This document shows, piece after piece, positions 8,490-16,119 of a stretch of 64,000 nucleotides of DNA. Source of the DNA: JAPXRI01 sp033813635 (GTDB taxonomy: Bacteria; Bacillota; Clostridia; Oscillospirales; QAMX01); contig JAPXRI010000012.1 of the NCBI GenBank assembly GCA_033813635.1, forward strand, positions 1-64,000, given 5' to 3'. The notes below the pieces were generated by a model. It did no database searches and was not told the origin of the DNA. It worked only from the letters and a program-made list of their open reading frames with translations. A program made the translations under genes and the position numbers. Position 1 is the first letter of the stretch; each line of letters opens with the position of its first letter.

Positions 8490-10070
8490 ATGTCCTGTAA
8501 AGTAAGGGTAATCACCGCCGCCGGCGAAATGGTATTGAGCGGCACGGCCGGAGAGACGGTGCATGAGCTTCTGACCGAATCGGGCGTTTTTATAGACGCG
8601 CCCTGCGGCGGCCACGGAAAATGCGGAAAATGCCTTGTATTCGCCGCGGGCGAGCTCTCCCCGGAAAGCGACGCCGAGATGAGACTGCTCGCCGGCAGAC
8701 GCGGCAGGCTTGCCTGCATGACGAAAATTCTAGGCGATTGCGAAATCACCGTCCCCGGCAGAGATGAGACGATGGCTGTCAGCGTTGACGGCGCGTCCAT
8801 CGACTTCCCGTTCATGCCGTGGGGCAGAGTCCCGGGCTTCGGCGCGGCCATCGACATCGGCACCACGACGGTCGTCTGCTATCTCTACGATTTAATGACC
8901 GGGGCAAGACTCGGCACGGCCGGCGGTCTCAATCTGCAGAGAAGCTTCGGTGCGGACGTGATCTCCCGCATCAGCCACTGCATCAAAGAGCCCAACGGCA
9001 GGGAAGAGCTGACCGGACTGATATTGGACCAGCTGAAAAGCATGCTTAAAGCCCTCGCCGAGAAAGCGGGCGGAAAAAGCACGGATATCACGGCGCTGGC
9101 CGTCGCCGGAAATACCACGATGTGCCATCTGTTCGCCGCCCTCAGCCCTAAAAAACTCGCGGCGATACCGTTTACGCCCGAGAGCCTTTTCGGTGAAAGC
9201 TTTATTCCCGATCTATCCTCCGAGCTCTCCATATCGCCGGATTCCGAGGTGTTCATCCTGCCGGCGGTGTCCGGCTTCGTCGGTGGAGACATCACCGGCG
9301 CGGCGCTTGCTGCCGGGCTTGACAGAGGGCAGGAGACAGCGCTTTTAATCGATATCGGCACCAACGGCGAGATGGTGCTGGCGAGCGAAAACAGGCTCCT
9401 CTGCTGCGCCACCGCGGCTGGCCCGGCCTTTGAGGGCGCGGATATCTGCTGCGGCATGGGCGGAGCGAACGGGGCGATCGGAAAGGTCTGGCTCTCGGAC
9501 GGCGGAATTTCGTTCGACGTGATCGGCAATACGGCGCCGAAGGGAATCTGCGGCTCGGGACTGGTCGACGCGCTCGCGCTTATGCTTGACATCGGCGCCG
9601 TCGACGAGACCGGCAGGCTTTTGCCGCAGGACGAGGCGTGCGAGGCCGCAATACCGTATTTGTTTGAGACGAGCGGCGGCGAAACCGCATTCCGGATAAC
9701 CGATAACGTGCACATAACAGGCAAGGACATACGAAAGCTCCAGCTCGCGAAAGCGGCGGTGGCCGCCGGAGTGAGGACGCTTCTGGACGAGGCCGGCCTC
9801 TCGTTTGAACAGGTGGAGAGAATGTACATAGCGGGGGGCTTCGGAAACCATATAGACGCCGTCGCCGCGGGTAAGATAGGGCTTTACCCGAAGGAACTGA
9901 CGGACAAATGCGTATCGATCGGCAACGCCGCAGGCATGGGTGCCGCCGCGGTGCTCTGTTCCGCCACGGCGAGAAGAGCGATTACCGCGCTGCGCGACAG
10001 GATGAAATACGTCGAGCTCTCGACCGATCCGAGATTTATGAACCACTATGTCGAACAGATGATGTTTTAG
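8490..10070 (+). CDS. Corrinoid-activation protein (RACo-like): 2Fe-2S ferredoxin plus ASKHA domain
   Basis: ATP-dependent reductive reactivator of cobalamin-containing methyltransferase systems, acting in the cytoplasm. Residues 1-85 form a plant-type [2Fe-2S] ferredoxin with cysteines at about 39, 45, 48 and 76 (CGGHGKCGKC). A linker leads to the DUF4445/ASKHA ATPase, which shows phosphate loops IDIGTTTVVCYLYD (near 115) and IDIGTNGEMV (near 290) and GGFGNHID near the end. The 526-residue length is somewhat short for RACo proteins. The start at 8490 follows GGAGGAGAAAGG and lies downstream of a mapped -10 box. Two URO-D-fold methyltransferase-like genes follow, supporting a corrinoid methyl-transfer role, although no corrinoid-binding protein is encoded nearby. 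Confidence 0.88.
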   Translation: MSCKVRVITAAGEMVLSGTAGETVHELLTESGVFIDAPCGGHGKCGKCLVFAAGELSPESDAEMRLLAGRRGRLACMTKILGDCEITVPGRDETMAVSVDGASIDFPFMPWGRVPGFGAAIDIGTTTVVCYLYDLMTGARLGTAGGLNLQRSFGADVISRISHCIKEPNGREELTGLILDQLKSMLKALAEKAGGKSTDITALAVAGNTTMCHLFAALSPKKLAAIPFTPESLFGESFIPDLSSELSISPDSEVFILPAVSGFVGGDITGAALAAGLDRGQETALLIDIGTNGEMVLASENRLLCCATAAGPAFEGADICCGMGGANGAIGKVWLSDGGISFDVIGNTAPKGICGSGLVDALALMLDIGAVDETGRLLPQDEACEAAIPYLFETSGGETAFRITDNVHITGKDIRKLQLAKAAVAAGVRTLLDEAGLSFEQVERMYIAGGFGNHIDAVAAGKIGLYPKELTDKCVSIGNAAGMGAAAVLCSATARRAITALRDRMKYVELSTDPRFMNHYVEQMMF

Positions 10071-10075
10071 CTTAA

Positions 10076-10110
10076 AAGAGCGGCGCTTTGCCGTTCTTCT
10101 TATTATATTT
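10076..10110 (+). terminator. Weak terminator or attenuator after the activator gene
   Basis: Stem AAGAGCGGC / GCCGTTCTT (10076-10084 with 10090-10098, one G-U pair) with a 5-base loop, followed by CTTATTATATTTTT. It may partly uncouple the activator from the downstream methyltransferase-like genes. Confidence 0.55.
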
Positions 10111-10185
10111 TTAAGCCGCAACCGACACCGGGAGTGTGCGGCCGAAATCAGAGCGTAATATTTTAGAGTTTACGGAGGCAGAAGC

Positions 10186-11145
10186 ATGACCGAGCGGGAG
10201 AGATTTATCGCGGCGCTGGAGAGAAGGCCGATAACCGGCAGGGTTCCGCATTTTGAGCTTGTGTTTTTTCTGACAATGGAGGCGCTCGGCAAGGTGCACC
10301 CGGAGCACAGGCGCTATGGCCAGTGGAAACAGATGACGGAGACCGAGAAAGAACTTATCCGGCGCGACCAGGCCGACTGTTATATCGATATCGCTGAGAA
10401 ATACCACCACAGCGCGATGCTTGTCCACGCACCGGATGATAACACTTTCGAGGAGCGGATTAAGTTTTACAGCACAATCCGCGAGAAATCCGGAGACAAA
10501 TACTTTGTGATGATATCAAAAGATCCGACCTATTCGATTCCGTCGGGAGACAGGATGGTCGATTTTTCGGCCGAGTGCGCTGAGGAGCCGGAAAAAGTCA
10601 AAAAGCGCGCCCAGGAATCGGTAGACAGGCATATCCGTGAAGCCGAAGCGCTCGCAAAATACCCCGGCCTTGTAGACGGCATCGCGATGTGCTCGGATTA
10701 CTGCTTCAATACAAACCCGTTTTTCAGCCCGGCGATGTTTTCTGAGTTCGTAACGCCGTATCTCGCGCAGATTGTCAAGGCCTACCGCGGGCTCGGCTTT
10801 TACACGATAAAGCACACCGACGGCAACATAATGCCGATACTCGACCAGATGGTCCAGTGCGGTCCCCACGCGCTGCACTCGCTCGACCCCCAGGCGGGCG
10901 TCGACCTCGCCAATGTCAAGCGCCTGGTAGGCGATAGGGTCTGTCTGATCGGAAACGTAAACTGCGGGCTGCTTCAGACCGGCACGGACGAACAGGTGGT
11001 TGCCGACGTGCGGCGCGCCCTGCGCCAGGGCATGCCGGGCTACAGCTATATCTTCTCAACCTCGAACTGCGTCTACACCGGCATGGAGCTCTCCCGCTAC
11101 GAACTGATGAACAAAATCTGGTACGAGGAAGGCGTCTATCGCTAA
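10186..11145 (+). CDS. URO-D-fold protein, MtaA/MtbA-like methyltransferase
   Basis: Member of the uroporphyrinogen decarboxylase superfamily, in the branch used for corrinoid-dependent methyl transfer and not haem synthesis. It is 319 residues long with a good GGAGG site before ATG 10186. The superfamily's metal-binding His lies in HTDGN (near residue 211). The usual His-x-Cys is here His-x-Asp. A later cysteine occurs in GNVNCG (near 260) at about the expected distance. The preceding corrinoid activator and the following paralogue suggest one methyl-transfer pathway. With the altered ligand it could use a different metal geometry or have another reaction. True uroporphyrinogen decarboxylase is unlikely, since no haem genes are near. 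Confidence 0.82.
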   Translation: MTERERFIAALERRPITGRVPHFELVFFLTMEALGKVHPEHRRYGQWKQMTETEKELIRRDQADCYIDIAEKYHHSAMLVHAPDDNTFEERIKFYSTIREKSGDKYFVMISKDPTYSIPSGDRMVDFSAECAEEPEKVKKRAQESVDRHIREAEALAKYPGLVDGIAMCSDYCFNTNPFFSPAMFSEFVTPYLAQIVKAYRGLGFYTIKHTDGNIMPILDQMVQCGPHALHSLDPQAGVDLANVKRLVGDRVCLIGNVNCGLLQTGTDEQVVADVRRALRQGMPGYSYIFSTSNCVYTGMELSRYELMNKIWYEEGVYR

Positions 11146-11165
11146 AGCTTAAGGGGGGGGAGCCT

Positions 11166-12302
11166 GTGAACGCAAAGCAGAGGGTGCTCGCGGCGATTAG
11201 CCATACCGAGCCGGACAGGGTACCCACGGGCGAGTGGGGCATAGACCACGACCATGTGAGCAAAATCCTTGGCCGCCATACCTATTGGAGAAACCGGAAG
11301 GACACTACCCTCGCGCTCTGGGATGGCCTGCGCGACGAGGTCGTCGAGAGCATGAAGTACGACTATGCCGAGCTTATCGAAAAGCTGGACTATGACGTTC
11401 TGACGGTCGAGCTGGTGCCGCCGAAGGGCTATCGCGTGTCCGACCCGCCGAGAAAAACCGGGGACGGCGTCTGGGAGGACTCGCGGGGCAGGGTCTACCG
11501 CTATGCGCCGAGCAACGACTCAATCATGTGCATGACCCCGCCAGAGGAAAAATACGAGGTGACCGACGAGGACATACGGAATGGTTACGGGAAGGACCTC
11601 GATCCGACGGCTTTCGAGCTGATAGATTTTATCGCGGAGCGGTACGGCGGGGAAAAGCTCCTGCTGTCCCGCGATATCGATATCTACGGCTGTCTGATGG
11701 CCCCGTTTCGCGGCGGGATGACGCACCAACTGATTATGTGCCTCGAAAACCCCGGGGATATCAAGAAAATGTACGCCCCGGCGCTTGATAGAAACAAGAG
11801 GCTGATCGCCGAGCTTAAAAAGCGCGGCGTTGAGGTCGCGATGCAGGGACACGATTTCTGCATGAACACCGGCTGCTTTATCAACCCGGAGATCATGCGG
11901 GACGTATTTTTCCCGTTTATGAAGCTGGTCAACGACGAGATCGTCAGAGCCGGGATGATCCCATTTTTCCACTGCTGCGGGAACACCTGGCAGATTGTCG
12001 ACGATTTCATCCGGGCAGGGTACAGGGGCTATCAGTCGATTCAGAAATCCGCCGGCATGGACACAAAGCGGTTCAAGGAGAAGTACGGCGATAGGCTCAC
12101 GATGTGGACCGGCGTCCAGTGCGAGACGCTAATCGGCGGGACGAGGGAGGAGCTCGAGGCCGAGGTACGGGATTACCTGAAAATCTGCATGCCGGGCGGC
12201 GGCTTCATTTTCGGCTCGACCAACTCGGTCCAGTACGGCGCGAACACCGACAACTACCTGAGAGCGCTCGAGATTGTGAGAAACGAAGGGGTCTACAGGT
12301 AA
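11166..12302 (+). CDS. URO-D-fold protein, corrinoid methyltransferase-like
   Basis: A 378-residue paralogue of the preceding gene, 20 bases downstream, starting with GTG after GGGGGGGAG. It keeps the canonical zinc-type motif His-x-Cys in FFHCCGN (near residue 275) and a second cysteine in GVQCE (near 318), as in MtaA/MtbA methylcobamide:thiol methyltransferases. This gene ends in a strong terminator. The pair with different metal motifs suggests that one protein demethylates a substrate and the other passes the methyl group on, or that the two form a heteromer. No MtaC-like corrinoid protein is seen within the window. Substrate unknown. Confidence 0.82.
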   Translation: MNAKQRVLAAISHTEPDRVPTGEWGIDHDHVSKILGRHTYWRNRKDTTLALWDGLRDEVVESMKYDYAELIEKLDYDVLTVELVPPKGYRVSDPPRKTGDGVWEDSRGRVYRYAPSNDSIMCMTPPEEKYEVTDEDIRNGYGKDLDPTAFELIDFIAERYGGEKLLLSRDIDIYGCLMAPFRGGMTHQLIMCLENPGDIKKMYAPALDRNKRLIAELKKRGVEVAMQGHDFCMNTGCFINPEIMRDVFFPFMKLVNDEIVRAGMIPFFHCCGNTWQIVDDFIRAGYRGYQSIQKSAGMDTKRFKEKYGDRLTMWTGVQCETLIGGTREELEAEVRDYLKICMPGGGFIFGSTNSVQYGANTDNYLRALEIVRNEGVYR

Positions 12303-12307
12303 AAGTA

Positions 12308-12347
12308 AAGCCCGGGACAAGCGGATTTCCGTTCGTCCCGGGTTTTT
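12308..12347 (+). terminator. Terminator of the URO-D-like operon
   Basis: Stem CCCGGGAC / GTCCCGGG (12311-12318 with 12335-12342), partly extended by inner pairs, followed by a TTTTT tract. Confidence 0.85.
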
Positions 12348-12366
12348 AACGAGGTATTTCCCTATT

Positions 12367-12614
12367 CCTATTTCATCACAAGCTCGGCATCCGGCGGAAA
12401 GAGGCCGATGTTGTCGGGCAGAGCGCTGGCGGCCGGTGATGAAGTAACAGAGGTCTTTTTGTCTTGTCCGCGGTTCTCGACGGCGATTCGGGTGCGATCA
12501 GAATTATCGGGGAATCCAATACCGGATACCGCCCGTCAATACCCTCAAAATTCTCGTCGTAGGCGCTGAAAACGCAAACGTTCCGGTATCCTGCATCATG
12601 CGGTAAGAGTTCAT
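12367..12614 (-). pseudogene. Decayed coding remnant of unknown family
   Basis: On the minus strand an ATG at 12614 is preceded by GGAGG at correct spacing and opens a 36-codon frame ending at 12504. Protein-like text continues in the other two frames: YDENFEGIDGRYPVLDSP after a shift near 12560, then DNSDRTRIAVENRGQDKK after another near 12515, ending with PPDAELVMK and a stop at about 12370. This looks like one short gene or gene end broken by at least two frameshifts. It lies 42 bases downstream of the GH127 gene on the same strand. I do not recognise the family. The rest of the 350-base gap holds only the terminator at its left. Confidence 0.4.
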
Positions 12615-12655
12615 GAATAACCTCCGTACCGCCGGGGGGCGATACCTATTAAAAT

Positions 12656-14515
12656 TTACAGATTGTACGCCTGAAGCCATACGAGCATATCGCAAGCCCC
12701 GCGGTTGGCAAACGCGAAGTAGGGGATGAGCCTTACCTCGCAGGGGACATACGCTGCTTTCGCCCTGCGGTAGAGCGCGTCGAAGCCCTCGCGGCGCTCG
12801 CCCCTGGTCACGATGACGGGCGCGCCGATAAAGGCGTCCTGTACGATTCTGGGCTTTGCCTTCGCGTCGACGCGGATGTCCCTTAAAAGCACGCCGTTGT
12901 CAACGCTCTCGGCGCAGTACACAACCGGCCCGCGCCGGACCGCGTACCTGCCGGAATTCTCCTGTACGTTCGGGTTTGCTTCGACAAAACAGACGTCCAT
13001 CCAGAAATTAAGCGACACGGAGACCTTTCCGCAAGCCTTGAGGTACGCGTAGCCCCTTCTGACCGGAAGCTCAGCGGGCGCGCCGTCTACCTTCACGGTA
13101 TATTTTTCGCACCAGCCCGGAATACGGAACGCGAGCGTTATATCATCGGGGTAGCTGCATGTGAAACTGACTTTTCCGTCGAACGGATAGTCGGTTTTCT
13201 GGGAGAGCTTCAGCCTTTTGCCGTTGAACAGGGTGCTTGTCCTGCTCGCGGTGTAGTGGTTGACGTAAACCGTGCCGCCGTCCGCGGTGTAGAGGCGGTC
13301 GCCGGCCGAAGCGATGAACCGCGTTATGTTCGGCGGGCAGCAGGAACAGCCGAAAACCTCCTGTCTCTGGATTTCGGGGAGCCAGTCCCCGCGGGTATGG
13401 CTTGCGTCCCGGCCGATGAGAGCGGTGCGGATCTCAAGGGGGTTGCAGTAAAAGAACGATTTCCCGTCCAGCGAGATGCCGGACATTACGCCGTTGTACA
13501 TCGCGGTCTCGGCCGTGTCGGCGTAGATCGAGTCGTGGTCGGCAAGGCTCATCCTGTCCGCAAACAGGCAGAGGGCGATCGCCGAGCAGGTTTCGGTGTA
13601 GGCGGTGACGTTCGGCAAATCATAATCCACGGTAAACGCCTCGCCGACGTGGGACGAGCCGGTGCCGCCGGTGACATACATCCTTCTATTGACGATATTG
13701 TCAAATATTTTCCGGCAGGCGTTAAGCAGCTCTGAATCCCCGTATTCCCGCGCGATGTCGGCCATGCCGGCGTAGAGGTATGCCGCGCGCACCGCGTGGC
13801 CCTCCGCCGTCGTCTGCTCGCGCACGGGCAGATGGCTCTGGTTATAGGATGGCTTCACGTCCTGGTAGGATTCCTCCGCGGTCTTACCGCGCTGGTCGAT
13901 GAAAAATTTCGAGAGCTCAAGGTAGCGCTTTTCGCCGGTGCAGTGGTGGAGCTTCACCAGCGCCAGCTCAATTTCCTCGTGGCCGGGCGTTTTGAACCTG
14001 GCAGAGCCCTCTTTAACGAATACTTTTTCGATATAATCGGCATAATCGCACATCAGCCTTAAGAACTTATCCTTGCCGGTAGCGCGGTAATATGCGATGG
14101 CGGCCTCGAACAAATGCCCGGCGCAGTAGAGCTCGTGGTCGGTCCGCGCCGTAAACCGCTTTGAGGGTTCTATGTTCAGAAAATAGATGTTGAAATACCC
14201 CTCGGGATCGCGGTTTTTTTCAATTTGATCCACGACACGGTCGACAATTTCCTCGAGCCAGGGGTCTTTTTTCTTCTCGAGGATGTAAGCCGCGCTTTCT
14301 ATCCATTTGGCTACGTCGGAATCCCAGAAAATATGGGGCTTGTTTACCATACCCTCGCGCCAGCCGCATGAAAAGGCCTTGAATCTGCCGGTCTCCTCGA
14401 AGCGGTCGTAGACAGCCCGGATCGTGGTATCGGCCACCATCTCCTGTTTCTGACGCCAAAATCCGCCGTAGATTTCCGTGTCGCGGAAGCTGATGTTTTT
14501 ATCGCCTGTCTCCAT
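12656..14515 (-). CDS. Glycoside hydrolase family 127 (beta-L-arabinofuranosidase type)
   Basis: A 619-residue cytoplasmic protein of the DUF1680/GH127 family, no signal peptide. In HypBA1 the zinc site that activates the nucleophilic cysteine is formed by Glu-x-Cys and a Cys-Cys pair. Both are visible here: ETCSA (near residue 313) and CSCCPPN (near 392), with YVNHYTAS following. The N-terminal region forms the all-alpha barrel and the last ~150 residues beta-sandwich domains. Activity is expected on beta-L-arabinofuranosides or related sugars; family members vary, so the exact glycan is uncertain. ATG 14515 follows GGGGTG. It probably has its own promoter and stands downstream of the GH4-GH29 unit. 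Confidence 0.9.
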   Translation of the reverse strand: METGDKNISFRDTEIYGGFWRQKQEMVADTTIRAVYDRFEETGRFKAFSCGWREGMVNKPHIFWDSDVAKWIESAAYILEKKKDPWLEEIVDRVVDQIEKNRDPEGYFNIYFLNIEPSKRFTARTDHELYCAGHLFEAAIAYYRATGKDKFLRLMCDYADYIEKVFVKEGSARFKTPGHEEIELALVKLHHCTGEKRYLELSKFFIDQRGKTAEESYQDVKPSYNQSHLPVREQTTAEGHAVRAAYLYAGMADIAREYGDSELLNACRKIFDNIVNRRMYVTGGTGSSHVGEAFTVDYDLPNVTAYTETCSAIALCLFADRMSLADHDSIYADTAETAMYNGVMSGISLDGKSFFYCNPLEIRTALIGRDASHTRGDWLPEIQRQEVFGCSCCPPNITRFIASAGDRLYTADGGTVYVNHYTASRTSTLFNGKRLKLSQKTDYPFDGKVSFTCSYPDDITLAFRIPGWCEKYTVKVDGAPAELPVRRGYAYLKACGKVSVSLNFWMDVCFVEANPNVQENSGRYAVRRGPVVYCAESVDNGVLLRDIRVDAKAKPRIVQDAFIGAPVIVTRGERREGFDALYRRAKAAYVPCEVRLIPYFAFANRGACDMLVWLQAYNL

Positions 14516-14541
14516 CGAAACACCCCATTTTGATTGATTTG

Positions 14542-14569
14542 TATATAATTATATCACGACCAGCTTCAA
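14542..14569 (-). promoter_or_regulatory. Possible promoter of the GH127 gene
   Basis: TTGAAG (14564-14569) and TATATA (14542-14547) are 16 bases apart on the minus strand. A second AT-rich box, TATAAT at 14548-14553, lacks a matching -35. Confidence 0.45.
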
Positions 14570-14698
14570 GCGCGATGAGAATTGCGGGATGAAGGGTGAA
14601 AAACGACATAGGCATTTCAAAGACCTAAAAATACTACGAGGGCGTGTCGCCGGATAGATTCAAACGGACATTTTTCAACACCCATATGAACAACAAAT

Positions 14699-14743
14699 AA
14701 GGAGTGATAAAAGTATTAGCATACGATTTATCACTCCTTTTTT
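14699..14743 (-). terminator. Terminator after the GH4-GH29 operon
   Basis: A perfect 13-bp stem AAGGAGTGATAAA with its complement (14699-14711 and 14727-14739), 15-base loop. T-rich sequence follows on both strands, stronger on the plus strand. It separates the GH29 gene from GH127. Confidence 0.75.
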
Positions 14744-14789
14744 AGGGCGCGAATACTTTGTTGAACTCCGCTGCCGAATAGGCGCCGGT

Positions 14790-16088
14790 CTATACCAGCG
14801 CTTTGCCGACGTGAAGCTGCGGAATCGCTGAGAATGGCGTAAACCTGAAGCCGTCTTCAAACGAGAGCTTTATCACGCTGACACCGATATCTTTGTCGGG
14901 CGAAGATAAGGGCAGATTCGAAAGCCTGATTCGGCGTTCGTTTTGTTCAAAGGCGAGCGGTGTGCCGTCGGAAAGAATGGATGCGCTTTTAAGCCTGCCG
15001 GAAAAACCTCCGAGGTTCAGATACCCGCACTCCGGCCATACCCAGCACCAGATAAAGACGGTATTGCCGCTGCAGGACGGTTGACACAGCCCGTTTCCAC
15101 ACCATCCGCTTGCGAGGTCTTTTCCTCCCAACGATTTTTTAAGACCGTAAACAGCCTCGCCGTTTTTTTCAAGCCATTTACCGACTCTGGTCAGCGGCTC
15201 GATATATTCCGCAGGGACGGAGCCGTCCGGTGCCGGGCCCACGTTCAGTAAAAGGTTGCCGTACCCACGGCAGGCTGTTTCAAGCATGCGGAGGATCCGC
15301 GGGGCGTTATAGGCATAAGCCGAAGCCTGCTTTGAGTCCACATATCCCCAGGAAAGGCCGTTGAAGGTCATGCAGGCCTCCCAATCGCGTTCGGACGCGG
15401 TTATATTCTCTTCGGGTGTGCCGAAGTCCTCCGGGAGCATGCTGCGGTCGTTGATGATAATATCCGGCTGTAGCTCGCGCAGCTTCTGGTTACGGTACAG
15501 CGAGTCCCAGCCCTCGTACGAGGTCATCGGGCAGGCGACGTCATACCATAAGATGTCTATTTTACCGTACTGCGTCAGAAGCTCATAGTTCAGGCGATAG
15601 ATATAGTCGGTAAACCGGGCTCTCGCCTCGGGATCATATGCGCACGCCGCGCCGTCGGGGTGATGCCAGTCCATCAGCGATGAGTAAAAGCCGATTTTCA
15701 GATCGAACTCTCGGCAGGCATCCACAAACTCGCGCACGATGTCGCGCTTTGGCCCGTAGTTGACGCTGTTATACGGGTTTGTCTTCGAGTCCCAGAGCGA
15801 AAACCCGTCGTGATGGCGCGTCGTCAGCACCATGTATTTCTGACCAGCGGCCTTGGCGAGCGCCGCCCATTCACGCGGTGCGCCGGGCTTCGGGTTGAAT
15901 TCTTTCGCGTATTTTTCATACTCGGCGATCTCAAAGTTTTCGGCGCTCATTGCCCATTCGTGCCTTCCGATGACAGAGTAAACGCCGAAATGGATGAACA
16001 TGCCGAAACGCGCGTCCCGCCACCACTGCATGCGGGAATCCCGCGTCGCGGCGATGTCGCGCTCGTATTCCTTTTTGCTCTTTAACAT
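14790..16088 (-). CDS. Alpha-L-fucosidase-like, GH29
   Basis: A 432-residue GH29 protein without signal peptide, so cytoplasmic. The N-terminal barrel shows the family landmarks WWRDARFGMFIHFGVYS (near residue 22), LTTRHHDGFSLWDS (near 90) and KIDILWYDVACP (near 190). The aspartate of that last motif aligns with the nucleophile. LLLNVGPAPDGSV ends the catalytic barrel, and a small C-terminal beta domain follows. The motif has VA where most fucosidases have GG or GS, so specificity could be shifted. The ATG at 16088 follows AGAAGGGGG; an upstream ATG at 16115 has no site. It is the second gene of an operon, 31 bases after GH4. Confidence 0.88.
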   Translation of the reverse strand: MLKSKKEYERDIAATRDSRMQWWRDARFGMFIHFGVYSVIGRHEWAMSAENFEIAEYEKYAKEFNPKPGAPREWAALAKAAGQKYMVLTTRHHDGFSLWDSKTNPYNSVNYGPKRDIVREFVDACREFDLKIGFYSSLMDWHHPDGAACAYDPEARARFTDYIYRLNYELLTQYGKIDILWYDVACPMTSYEGWDSLYRNQKLRELQPDIIINDRSMLPEDFGTPEENITASERDWEACMTFNGLSWGYVDSKQASAYAYNAPRILRMLETACRGYGNLLLNVGPAPDGSVPAEYIEPLTRVGKWLEKNGEAVYGLKKSLGGKDLASGWCGNGLCQPSCSGNTVFIWCWVWPECGYLNLGGFSGRLKSASILSDGTPLAFEQNERRIRLSNLPLSSPDKDIGVSVIKLSFEDGFRFTPFSAIPQLHVGKALV

Positions 16089-16119
16089 TTCTTTTCCCCC
16101 TTCTTGATTCGTCAAATCG

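Noticed and set aside
8885..9829. Open frame of 314 codons opposite the corrinoid activator
   Set aside because: It is a shadow of a well-supported gene; Ser/Pro/Ala-rich text without domains.
10186..12302. True uroporphyrinogen decarboxylase (hemE)
   Set aside because: The neighbour is a corrinoid activator, the metal-type H-x-C/H-x-D motifs are those of methyltransferase relatives, and no tetrapyrrole genes are nearby.
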